Source: Rhodosporidiobolus odoratus (Eukaryota; Basidiomycota; Microbotryomycetes; Sporidiobolales; Sporidiobolaceae). Taken from it: a stretch of DNA of 64,000 bases. Each line of letters opens with the position of its first letter. Positions within the stretch are counted from its first letter, which is position 1. Below are positions 10,116-23,346 of this stretch, one piece after another. The notes under the pieces were generated by a model. The model was not told the origin of the DNA and searched no databases. It saw nothing but the letters and a program-made list of their open reading frames with translations. A program made the translations under genes and the position numbers. The stretch spans positions 310,001-374,000 of the forward strand of contig JAOANU010000005.1 of NCBI GenBank assembly GCA_034387635.1, given 5' to 3'.

Positions 10116-10677
10116 GGACTGTGAAAGTGCATAGCGAGGTGTGTGAGCTGGAGTGACAGATGAAAGGGGAGCTGGGAGGCGAGCGGACCATGTTGTAGAT
10201 GAGTTGTTGGAGTCTGTGCGAGGGCGAAAGAGTCAGCTGAAGCACTGTGACTACTGGGCGAGTGTTTCTGCACTCCCCTGCGGTGTACGAGGAAGAGATA
10301 AGGCAATGGGAAGGAGAGGGGGCGTGACTGGGTTCTCGAGACGCGGCGAGAGAGGCAGGGGAGTGACTGGGCTTACAGTACGACTTGTGGGAGGGATGGA
10401 AAGAGTCAGGTAACAGCACACACGCGAGATTAGCGGGGGAAGAGAGAACGAGAAAGCGACGAGGACAACAATCAAAGACAACTTTCTAATTCAGTGACAA
10501 TGAGTGGCAGTCTAGCTGTGTATAGGATAGTATGCTCATACGCTACAAGCTAGGCCGCGCCCTTCCCTGTGCTGTGTACAATATTCAGAATTTTTCTTGA
10601 TTTCCCCGGATTTCCTCTGAGATTGAATTTCCATCTTGGCTCTCTATTTCGTGTCAATAACGCTTAAGAGCGAGTAC
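10116..10677. promoter_or_regulatory. Bidirectional promoter, ALY2a / MINDY-a
   Basis: About 560 bases separate the divergent starts of ALY2a and the deubiquitinase, so both are probably driven from here. The segment is clearly recognisable in arm B (31232-31792). It is pyrimidine-rich on the ALY2 sense strand and may hold a spliced 5' UTR for ALY2, with a possible AG acceptor just before the start codon. No TATA box was convincing. Confidence 0.5.
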
Positions 10678-12933
10678 ATGGCAGTTCAAGACGCGCTAGA
10701 AACCTCATCCGCTAATCCCGCAGTGCCTGCAATCCTCCCTGACACGCTCACCCTACGACCCGAGGACCAAGCCCCACCTGCTTCGACTTCGGCGAGCGAG
10801 GACGACAAGGGTCAGCGGGCACACGGACTCGGAAGTCAAGGGCAGAAGAGAATCACGGGAGGGTCTGCGGAGCCGCCTGAGAAGGGGGAAAATCAGAACA
10901 CTGAATCAAAGCAGCGAGAACGTCGATCGTCTCCACCACCAGCTGTCGAGCATGCGACACGGAAAGCAACCCCGGGCGCCGGCGACGAGAGGCGGGCGAC
11001 TGGCGGACTCCCTTCGGTGCTCGGACCTGCATCGTCTGACGAACCGCCTGCCCTTTCTTCCTCAACCTCGCCTTTTCCTCCTGCTACACCCGAACAACTC
11101 GCCCGACAACTAGCCGGCGTCTCCTTCACGGCTTCTACACCATCCCTTGCAGCTTCCTCAGCTTCGAAAACGCCAACTGAGGCAGAAGCGGGCGAGGAAG
11201 AGTGGCCTTTGAAGGAGATATACTGGCCGCCGCTACCACCGACGCCTGAAGAAGCTGCGGCAGGCCTCGCGGGGTTCACGATCGATGAAAGGCTAAGAGT
11301 GAGGGTCATCTGCCAGAATCGGAACGGACCGTGTAGCTTGATCGCGCTTTGTGAGTTGGTCATGCTCCATCCTTGCCTTCCTTCTACCATCGCCCTTTTC
11401 CTGCCCCGTCTCCTCCATCGCCTTCCTCTCCGCTGTCTCGATCCTGTTACCGGACATGGGCAGCACGCTCATACTGTCCCGCTACAGGCAACATCCTCAT
11501 CCTCCGTTCCGCCCTCACTCTCCCATCTCACTTGTCAACCGCCACCTACTCCCTCCTGTCCGCCCTTCTTGCCGACTACTTCCTGTCTCTTCCTCCCTCC
11601 CCTTCTTCGCTCTCCCTTGACGCTGCCCTCTCGATATTGCCAACCACAAGCTCCGGCCTCACCCTCAACCCTCGCTTTTCCGCCATAGATGCGTTCTCCG
11701 GTGCGGGTGAAGCTGGCGAGTTGGCCTTGTTCGAGCTCGCACGAATACCGCTCCTGCATGGCTGGCTGGCGGACAAGCAGAATGCAGAAGAGTTTGAGAT
11801 CATGGCTGGCGAGAAGGGTTGTGTCGACTACGACACTGCGCTGGAAAGGCTGGTCGAAGGCACTGAAATCGCGGGACCCCTTGGGCTGCAATTGGAAACT
11901 GCGGAAGCGGAAGACGTGGTGCTTGCTGAGGAGGTAGAGCGACGAAGTAAATGGTCTGAGGAAGTACAGGAAAAGGTTCGACGAGGTGGGCCTTCTTCTT
12001 TCGCCTGATTCATGCTCGGGCAAAGTAGCTGACGCTTTCTCATTCAACTATGCGATCAGCGACCATCATTGACAGCTTCCTTGACGCCTCTTCCACTCAA
12101 CTTACCTACCCTGGCCTCTTCTCCCTGTCCTCCTCTCCTTTGCTCCCTCCCTCCAGCCTCGCCGCCTTGTTCCGCAACTCTCACCTATCCGTCCTCTATC
12201 GTCGTCCCACGCTTCCTCCCTCTGCGTCATCGGACGCTGTACCCACAAATCACCCCGAGCTGTTCACCCTCGTTACCGATGCTGCTTTCGCTGCAGAGAG
12301 CGAGATAGTCTGGGAAAGTCTGGAGGATGTCGATGGAGGGGCGAGCGAGTTCTATGATGCGGGCCTCAGGAAGGCTAGCACGAGAGGAGGGGACTTTGTG
12401 GCAAGCGCAGGACAGAAGCGGGAAAGAGCGGAAGGGCGGGAAGATAGGACGGGAGGGGAGGAAGCCGAGTACGTGCTTGCCGGCTCTTTCCGTCTCGTCG
12501 CCCCCTCTCCGGCACTCTCCATTCGGCAGACTATACTTCATCGATACGCGGCCATTCACGTGACGACATTCGCGCGATCTTGGTGCACGACTGACCTAGC
12601 CTTCTGCTTCGCAGTCTCGCCCTCGCTCAGCAACTACAAGCAGAAGAAGACTCTCACGCCGCGTCGCTCCGTCGAACTCGAAACGAACGAGACGCACGAG
12701 AAGAGGACTACGCTGAACGGGCCGCCCAACCTCTGCGCCCTGACAACAAGGGAGAGCGGGAAGAGCGAAGAAGACGGCGGTTCGAGGCGGCCGCGGAGCA
12801 TGACCCCGAGAATCTTGTCCCAGACCGGAGGGCAGGAAAAGACGCAGACAGGACGAACAAGAGCAGGCGATCGAGTATGGGCGGGCAGTCAAGAGGAAAG
12901 AAGGAGAAGGAGGACAAGTGTGCGGTGATGTAA
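10678..12933 (+). CDS. MINDY-type (DUF544/FAM63) K48 deubiquitinase, arm A copy, C-terminal CaaX
   Basis: Cysteine-type deubiquitinase of the MINDY family, which trims K48-linked ubiquitin chains. Four exons were traced (10678-11350, 11488-11985, 12060-12468, 12615-12933), giving about 632 residues. A disordered N-terminal third is followed by the catalytic box VICQNRNGPCSLIALCNILIL (oxyanion Gln and catalytic Cys), split by intron 1. Then come IIDSFLDASSTQLTYPGL and FRNSHLSVLYRR (catalytic His region), and NHPELFTLVTDAAF followed by IVWESLEDVDG. The C-terminal part has DLALAQQLQAEED, resembling an MIU ubiquitin-binding helix, a charged region, and the end KCAVM, a CaaX box predicting prenylation and membrane attachment. 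ATG 10678 is the first in frame; an earlier in-frame TTG is not used. All catalytic residues are present, so this copy should be active. It shares a divergent promoter with ALY2a, and PEX3 follows in the same direction. Confidence 0.88.
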
Positions 12934-13143
12934 ATTCGTAGGCTGGTGCACTCGATGTAGGACACCTTAGGTACTGTTGCTGTATACATCATCGCTGTCC
13001 CTAGCTTGTATGTAGACCGTTAGTCTGGCATTCATTCCTCTTCTTCTTCTCACATTTCTCAAACCCGTCGATCTCGTCTAAGCGACTCAGACTCAGCGAG
13101 ACCGACATAGTATACTACCTGTCTGCTGTTGACGGCGGTCACC

Positions 13144-15696
13144 ATGCTCGCGTCGTTGTTGACGCTTCCCTCGGCTGCGTTGAACTCGACAACTTCCTTC
13201 ATCTCTTCAAGACGACGTACGCTACAATGGATTGGGGGAACAGCAGGAGCAGTCTACTGTGGATCTAGATGGATCATGGACAAGGTCGAACAGAGCGCGG
13301 ACAAGGGAACAAGGGAAGGTTGGGCCAGGCAAGAGTAAGTCCCACTCTCGTTCTTTATTCCAGCAGATGTCACCTCTGAATACCCGCGATGCTTTTACAG
13401 CCTCGAGAGAAGGTTCGACATGACCCTGGCCGACGCTAATTACACGACTCGCGCTTTGCTCCCTACCCTTTCTTCCCAAATATCGGCAGAGCTGGATGTC
13501 GAGGCAAGGACAGCCGAGCTAGGTCGACGGGCGCGGGAAGAGCGAGAAGTGAAGATGAGGGCTGAGCAAGGGCGACTGGAGAAGGAGGCGCAAGGGAGGC
13601 TGGAGGAAGAGCCGGAAAGGGGAAAAGCGGGGGAGGATCTCGTCAATGGACAGCGCGAGATCACGACGAATGGCCAGAACGGCACGACCTGCACGGGAGG
13701 CTCAGACGTCACGAACCCGAATGGGTCGACAGAAGAACCTGAGAGCCAGCAGATTACTCCGCTCGCCCCTCGCCCCGCCACACTCGATCCGACTGCCGCA
13801 TCTTTCACTCCATCCTCACTTATTTCTCCTTCGTCGTCCGACTCTTCGCCCCCGCCCTCAGCCACTGTTGACTCCGCCCATGACGAGGTACCCTCAGCGG
13901 ATCGGCCGAACGGCGCAATCGCGCCAGTACATGCTGCTATCGACGGCACAGAACGCTCGGCCACCCCCGGGGCCGAGAAGACAGAAACTGAAGCCGACAA
14001 ACCCTCTTGGGCCTCGGTCGTCAAGCGCAACACCGCTGGGGCGCAGTCCATGACAGATACGCTTGTCTCGAATGGCGCAGTCACAAGTACGCCACCCGAA
14101 GTTGCGCCAGCACCATCGCGCGCTGTCGCAACAACCTCTGAACCAGAACGATCCGCGACTGCAGGTTCCGTGCTACTCAACGGTACGCAAACAGACCGTC
14201 TGGCTGAGGAGCAGACCCCCTTGATAGCTCAGACGAAAGCGGAGCTGTGGTGTGACATCAAGGTTCTGAGTGCGTTTCCTGCCTCGTCTCCTGCGCCGGT
14301 CGATTCGGGCTGCTGACGACATTTCAATGTCTGACCTCGACCTCTTCCTCGCGCCCTGCTGCCTCGCCATGTCTCTGTGCCCTTGCTCGCCGATGCTGTA
14401 TCCTGGCCCATTGTTGCATGCCTCTCGCTCGGCTGAACCGCATCCTCTTCGCAGCCTTCACTCGCCTGCTCAGCACCATCTACACCCTTACCTTTCTCAC
14501 TCTCCTCACTCATACTCAGCTGTCCCTCCTCGGCCGATCATCCTACCTTCACTTCCTCCTCGCTTCTGTACCTCCACCCAGTCCCCGAAGTCAACCGGTC
14601 AAGCCACAGCCGCTGTCACGCAATAGTTTCAAAGACGACCTCGAAAGGATGCTTTTTGCCGAGCAGACGCTCCCGCCGACCGACGCTGAGCAGGAGGAAG
14701 AGAGGGAACGCCAAAGGAAAGAGACGGAGCAACTGTACTTGACGTTCTCGTACTGGCTGTTGCACGACGGGTGGAAGGTTGTCGAAGCAAGGGCCAGGCC
14801 TGCTGTGGAGGCGGTGGTTGGACCGTACGTTGTGCTGCTCCTCCCCATCCCGTTCTTCACATTCTCTACTCGACCTGGGAACTTACTGTCCCTGTCTGTC
14901 ATGCAGAATGGGTCTCAAAACTCAGCTCGTCTATGGCGAGGTGAGTGCCCTTTTTGGCGAGTTGAGGAGGCGTGTCGAGACAGATTTCGAGACCGGTGAA
15001 GCCATCGAGTACGTACCATTCTGTCTCATGCTCGTCCGCTAGGATACAGCGCACGAATGGCGGATAAGCGCCTGACACGCTTTGGATCTTCAGTTTCTCC
15101 GCTGCCTTTTTACCGCCAACCCCTGCGCTCGAAGTGCAAACCCTCATCGCGGGCGGTTCCTACGTGCCGTTTTCCTCGCCATCGACAACTCCTTCCTCCC
15201 CTTCGTACCCACCCTTCCCGTCCTCTCCTTCACCTTCGCCCATGACCCCACCCCTCCGAACCCTTCTCTCCGAAACCGCCGATACCCTCTCCTCCCCTGA
15301 CTCCGCCCTCATCCGGTCCCTCCTCCTTGACCGACTCTTCTCCCTCGTTATCGAACAGCTAGAGCCCGCGTTCGCTGGGAGAAAAGAAAGTGCAGCAGAT
15401 GACGGAGGCAGAGGAGCGAGATTTGAGGATGTTACAGAGAGGACGGCTAGGGTGGTTGATGTATTGCCGGTGTTGACGAGGTTGTCAGGGAATGGAGAGG
15501 GGAGCTTGCTGGGAGGCGAGGAAGGGAGGCAGGTGGTCGAGGTGAGTCTGCGTTCATTGATTGAACCTTCTCAGGCTGCTCGTACTGACACCTTTCTACG
15601 CTGTGTCTGCAGGCCCTCACCTCTGTATCTGAGTTGTGCGATCTCTGTGCTGTGATGTATAGTAGCTGGGATCCGGACGGTGTCCGAATCGCATGA
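13144..15696 (+). CDS. PEX3: Peroxisomal biogenesis factor 3, arm A copy
   Basis: PEX3 is the peroxisomal membrane anchor that docks PEX19 and its membrane-protein cargo. The N-terminus has a basic stretch and one membrane segment (SSRRRTLQWIGGTAGAVYCG), then the family box LERRFDMTLADANYTTRALL followed by PTLSSQISAELDVE. A long low-complexity insert is followed by KAELWCDIKVL, FTRLLSTIYTLTFLTLLTHT, QLSLLGRSSYL, YWLLHDGWKVVEARARPAVE and TQLVYGEVSALFGELRRRVE. The C-terminal exons end in ALTSVSELCDLCAVMYSSWD then PDGVRIA and TGA 15694-15696. Exons include 13144-13334, 13401-14269, 14455-14824 and 14907-15008. Intron 2 is 185 bases and contains an 80-base segment absent from the other copy. The last residues differ from arm B because repeat similarity ends there. 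It converges on DDX41 with about 125 bases between stops. Confidence 0.88.
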
Positions 15697-15820
15697 ATCG
15701 AGGCTATTACAACAGGAGGCGGGGCGCGAACCAAATACAGTGAGAGAGAGAGAGCCACACGAGGGCCAGAATGACACCCGTAGGCTAGAATCACAGAAGA
15801 TGCGGATCCGCCGGTGCAGC

Positions 15821-18913
<3,093 letters not shown>

Positions 18914-19043
18914 GGCCTAGCTAGTCTGTACAAGCTCTCGATGAGAACGAGGAGAGTGACAAGAGGAAAGAGGGAATTCAACTGATGAAACTATTCCTGA
19001 CTTGTTACAACTCACTGTACAGCCTACAAAGGGTCTGCGAGCT

Positions 19044-19847
19044 ATGCAGCGAGCTCTTCAGATCACTCTGCGTCTCCGTCAGACTCTACTGCAGATCCGG
19101 CACTTGTCGACACCTTCCCCTTCCCCTCCTCCTCCTCCTCCTTCACCAACTTCATCCCGTCTCTCCGCCCGCCTACAGCCCTACCTTGCTCAGCTCAGAC
19201 AAAGTTACCCACACACCGATCCTGCCTCTCTCACAGTATCCTTCCTCCTCCTCCATGAACTTACCGCCATCGTCCCCTTCCTCATCTTCTTCGCCGCCTT
19301 TTCCTCCTTGTCCCTCGGAGCAGGACTCGTCTCTTCCACCCTGTCAACTACCTCAGACTCGTTGCAAGAACGATCGGGGTGGAGGCGAACTCTGAGAGGA
19401 TGGCTGCAAGAGAGTGAGGACAAAGTGGAAAAGGTCGGCAGGAGGTATGGTCTGTTTGGATGGGACAAGGAGACCAAGGACCAGCGCGAGGCTAGAAGAC
19501 AGAAGGAGAAGGAGCATGCTGAAAGAGGAGTGGTCAAGGTGCGGGATTTAGCGGTTGGAGGAAAAGTCACCGATGCGGTTGCGGCGTACTTAGTGGTCAA
19601 GGTGCGCTGCTCATTTGGCGCCTGCCTCCGTTCTTCTGTCTCTGTGCGCACTCTCTTGTCTGTGCGGCGTGGACCCTGACTGCGTGCTTCTTCGGTTGCT
19701 TCCGAGCAGACTCTCCTCCCCCTCCGCATCCTCCTTTCTCTTCGCCTCTCGCCCTGGCTCGCAAACGGCGCCATCGGCCGCTTTCGACAATGGCGAGTAA
19801 GACGACCGGGAACCAATGTAGCGAGGCCGACGCATATGCCGAAGTAG
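19044..19847 (+). CDS. Putative mitochondrial inner-membrane protein (fungal, Mrx11-like)
   Basis: ATG 19044 opens with MQRALQITLRLRQTLLQIRH, an arginine-rich, acid-free leader typical of mitochondrial import. After a proline/serine stretch comes the core SYPHTDPASLTVSFLLLHEL followed by TAIVPFLIFFAAFSSLSLG, one long hydrophobic segment with the DPxS...HE...P pattern I associate with small fungal mitochondrial membrane proteins such as Mrx11/YPL041C. A charged linker (WLQESEDKVEKVGRRYGLFG) precedes AERGVVKVRDLAVGGKVTDA and a second hydrophobic segment. One intron after AYLVVK joins it to TLLPLRILLSLRLSPWLANG. It ends THMPK at TAG 19845-19847. The family name is from memory and uncertain; mitochondrial membrane location is the better supported part. 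It diverges from DDX41 with about 130 bases between starts. Confidence 0.6.
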
Positions 19848-20222
19848 GGCTGCATACTTGGTCGCGGCGCCGAACTAGAAGAAACCGCCTTCATATCTTC
19901 ACGCTAGCTGGCAGTGCTTCGCCTCATCGGCTGCTGGGGCTGATGAAATCCCGCAAAGCTTTTCGCTACATTTGTCTACTCTACGTCCGAGTGACTGCAC
20001 CAAATGTCGACTATAAAGTAGACATGGGCAACATGGGTGTTACAAATGGAGCGGCTGCGATCCGAAGTGGAGGCGCGCCACATCATCGAGTTCGGAATTC
20101 GGCCGACGTCGCTCTTTCTCGGATTCCTCGTCTCCTCGCTTCTTCTCTGCACAAGCTAAGCTGTACCTTACCTGCTCTTCCGCATCTACACCCACAACTC
20201 CTCACCTTCACCTCTAGACACT

Positions 20223-21841
20223 ATGGGAGGTATGTCCTTCTCCCCACTGACGACATCATCTCCCCTTCTCACTGACACTATACTTGTATGAACAGCCGAA
20301 CACGCCCTCGCTGAACCTTTCACTCTCGCCGCCACCATCCCGCTCAAGCGATCTGGTCAAGCCCTCCCCAGGCTAGGCTTCGGAGTCTACCAGAGTACAA
20401 ACGCCTTGGCCAGTACCGCAACTGCATTGGCATTTGGCTACCGGTGCGCTGCGTTTCCTCCGCTCCGAATAACATGCTGTCGAGCCACGTTAAGTTGCGT
20501 CGCAATGTCGGCTGTTGCGACAGCATCTCGAAACTTTTCTTCGCTTGAAACTCTTTTCAAAAGAGGCGTCGCTCATACCATTTTCTTTGTCCCTCCGTTG
20601 TCCTGCTCTTCACCACAGTCACATTGACTCGGCCCGAGTCTACCGAAACGAAGCCGCCGTCCTTCAAGCCGTTCACAAGCTCCACTCGACGTCTGAAACC
20701 CCGAACGAGGGGACTGGAAAGGTCTGGCTGACGACCAAGGTCTTTGGTAAGGAGCACGGGACGGAGGAGACCAAGAAGGCAGTGGAGGAGAGTGCGGCAT
20801 TGGCGCAACAGTACGGGCTCACCTGGGTACGCTTGCTCTTCTCCGCTATCTTCCCTGCTTGCATAGTCACTTCGCAACTGACTGGTTCTGACTGATCTCG
20901 CTCGTGACAAACAGGACCTCATCCTCCTCCACGACCCGACCGCCGGACCCGCCAAGCGTCTCGAAGCCTGGAAAGCTCTTATCGAGGCTCGGGATGCTGG
21001 CAAGGTCAAGGCAATCGGCGTTTCCAACTTTAGTGAGAAGCACTTGAAGCAGCTCAAGGATGAGGGCTTGGAGACGCCGGATGTTAACCAGGTTCGCTTT
21101 TGTTTTTACCCTCTTTCCAGCTTCTCCTGTGGCCGCCTCCATTGGTTCTCATCAAACTTGAAGATTGCGCCTCGTGAAATATTGATGGGCATTCGGTGGT
21201 ACTGACTGACCCGCTGCCCTGATACAGATCGAGCTTCACCCCTTCTGCCAGCAAAAGCCTATTGTCGAGTACTGCCAGAAGGAGGGCATCGTCGTCGAGG
21301 GTACGCCAACTCCTTCTTCCCCTGCGTTGCCTGTATCTACTGTTTGTCCTCATAATGCATCTCTGACGCTGATTCTGCTTGGTGTCGCGCCCCGTGTAAC
21401 CTGAGCGCAGCCTACTGCCCCATTCTCCGCGGCCAACGCTTCGACAACCCGGTGTTGGTCAAGCTTTCGGAAAAGGTGCGTTGAGTGTTTCGGACGCGTT
21501 CAGCTCTCGTGTCCCCGCGCAAGCAATGATCGGGCAAGCTCTGATGCGTTTCCTCGGCCACACGCAAAGCACAAGGTCGACGTCGCACGCATACTGATCA
21601 GGTGGAGTCTCCAGAAAGGCTACGGTATGTTCCCCGCTCCTCCCCTCGCTCTTTCTTCCCCATCCTTGCTGACCCGATTATTTTCACAGTCCCCCTCCCC
21701 AAGTCCGACACCCCGGCCCGCATTCAGTCAAATGCCGACCTCGAAGGGTTTGAGCTGGACGAGGGGGATATGAAAGAGCTGGATGGGTTGGATGAGGGAG
21801 AGAAGGGAGCGGTCAGTTGGAACCCTGTTGGAAGGGAGTAA
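20223..21841 (+). CDS. Aldo-keto reductase (AKR) family NADPH oxidoreductase
   Basis: Cytosolic (beta/alpha)8-barrel reductase of aldehydes or ketones. Exon 1 is only ATGGGAG (20223-20229), ending at a GTATGT donor; the next exon continues AEHALAEPFTLAATIPLK. Landmarks are LPRLGFGVYQSTNA, HIDSARVYRNEAAV (catalytic Asp and Tyr), VWLTTKVFGKEHGT (Lys), DLILLHDPTAGP (His), GKVKAIGVSNFSEKHLKQL, VNQ joined to IELHPFCQQKPIVEYCQKEG, VVEAYCPILRGQRFDNPVL, VDVARILIRWSLQKGY, and VPLPKSDTPARIQSNADL, the phosphate-binding loop (Lys-Ser and Arg) of NADPH enzymes. The catalytic tetrad is complete. It ends NPVGRE at TAA 21839-21841. About seven short introns break it. Substrate is not predictable. The 375 bases upstream hold no convincing gene. 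Confidence 0.9.
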
Positions 21842-22425
21842 GAGCACGGGAATGTAGCAATAATGGCTCACAACGTTACAGTCAAGAAATAAAGTGAGTA
21901 GTCCTCTGTTCTCAGATTGTTGAGTCGTGGCTCCAGATTGTGGCGAGGGGCGAAGAGGACCTGTCAAGGTACCTGGGCACGGATAGGCCGTCGTGCGGTG
22001 AGAGCTTGGGCAAAGTAAGATATTTAGCCAAGCAGGCAGCTAGACATTGCCGGGAAGGTCACCATCCAGCGCGGCGTCACGAAGGAAGCTATCACAATGC
22101 AGGCGAAGTGAGCAAGCCGCAGCATCTGCCGAGTCTACAACAGGTTGTCGATCGACAACATTCAAGGGTGCGACTGACCTTGGACAATGCGGATTGAAAC
22201 AGGAGACACTCTTGTCTAAGTACCGCAATGTGTCTAGTTGTGAGTGAAGCCTCATGAATGAAGGAGCCCGCAAACGCTCTGTGGACTGTACCAGAGAGCT
22301 AGGATGGTATAGGGAGCCATGCATTCATGTGTTCACACTTCTGACCTTCTCAACCCGGATTGATTCGATGGCGCCCACAGCAAACAGATGTCAATGCCTA
22401 CCTGGGCGCAACAGACACGCACAGG
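21842..22425. other. Convergent intergenic region after the reductase
   Basis: About 580 bases between the reductase stop and the end of the convergent orphan gene. Base composition is less GC-rich than in the genes. Short frames on both strands have no recognisable features. Nothing else was seen. Confidence 0.4.
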
Positions 22426-23346
22426 CTACTCAAATCCGTAGATATGGGCTGCTCTCCTCCCCATCCACGGGACATGAGCGAGGGCATTCTCAAAGAACGT
22501 CTCATCTTCAAAGCCATGCGGCTGGACAACATGAACCTCGTTGCGATGGACGGCAGCTGTAGGTGGAACAGGCGGCTGAAGCAGTCGTGTACACCAGCCA
22601 TGGAGCAATGGCAGGTGAGGTAGGAGATTCTTGTCAGTCGTGGTTTCGAACACTCGAGTCATCCCGAAGTCTTCGTGACATACCCGCGAATCCGTGTAGG
22701 CATTGTATGCTTCTGCAGAGGTAGTGCGTAAGTCTGAGCTGCTTGCAGCACACGTGAGCAATCAGAAAGCGGCTCACCTTGAAGCAGAAACTCAAAGTAA
22801 CGCCTGAAGGATTGCTGAATGACCACAAACTCATGAGCCAGACTTTCTCTGGTAGATCGTTCGCGGGTGAATCAAGGGGAGACTGCAGGATGAGCTCACA
22901 TATTCCTCCGTCAGGAAGGCATACCCATCTAGCCCCGCTTCACGCACTCCTGTCCAAAGGTAGTCACACAATCTGCTGCCACTACTGATGACACTTCTGT
23001 CTGTCGCTGGATCCTTTTGCTGGTGTTGTGGCAGGCGGAGGAAGGCGCTGTAGTCGGTGGGGTCATGCGCCTTGGCGACCTTCTCCACTGTTGGCCTCCA
23101 CGGCAGCGAGAACAGTCCTGCCCATTCATCTGCTCTGATTCGATCCGGCAGTTCTTCGAAGTAGGAGGCGGCTACACGCGCCTGATCGCCAATAGGGTAG
23201 TCTCGATTGATGTAGGCTCCGGTCAGGGAGCTGAGGCGCTCGCAGAGATGTCTGAACTCGGAGTATGGCGCTTTTGCGGAGGCTGCTTGCCGGTAGCGGT
23301 GCTGTTGATCTTGCCAGAACTCATGGTCAATAGCCATCCTTCGCAT
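22426..23346 (-). CDS. Orphan protein of unknown function
   Basis: I do not recognise a family. ATG 23346 starts a 171-codon frame opening MRRMAIDHEFWQDQQHRYRQ and containing YSEFRHLCERLSSLTGAYIN, YFEELPDRIRADEWAGLFSL and CDYLWTGVREAGLDGYAFLT. The sequence upstream of the ATG is CT-rich, as in a 5' leader. A GTGAGC donor after TEEY can join CAATCC after ATTCAG, giving QSFRRYFEFLLQ. Later exons are uncertain; a plausible last exon ends FFENALAHVPWMGRRAAHIY followed by GFE at 22426-22428. It is soluble-looking, rich in aromatic and charged residues, without signal peptide or membrane segment. Protein-like composition supports a real gene, but the 3' half should be treated as provisional. Confidence 0.45.

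Larger units (their letters stand above)
8246..15676. repeat. Inverted repeat, arm A (about 7.4 kb, three genes)
   Basis: This segment is matched in reverse orientation by 26306-33649. Gene order, intron positions and most coding sequence agree: ALY2, MINDY deubiquitinase, PEX3. Similarity ends at the ALY2 stop codon on the left and within the last codons of PEX3 on the right (after AGTAGCTGGGA, then a shared CCGGA). Divergence is uneven: the 98-codon translation at 12596-12892 is identical to its partner, while the first intron of the MINDY gene is strongly diverged. The spacer between the arms is about 10.6 kb. Confidence 0.95.

Noticed and set aside
10636..10677. MINDY start at an in-frame TTG
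   Set aside because: A proper ATG follows at 10678, and the extra residues are not conserved between arms.
13440..14180. 246-codon antisense ORF over PEX3-a (and its twin at 27737-28477)
   Set aside because: Exact shadow of the low-complexity PEX3 exon on the other strand; present in both arms only because the exon is.
22664..22690. Possible tRNA T-loop (GGTTTCGAAC)
   Set aside because: No matching acceptor, D or anticodon stems could be folded around it. No tRNA or rRNA gene was found in the window.
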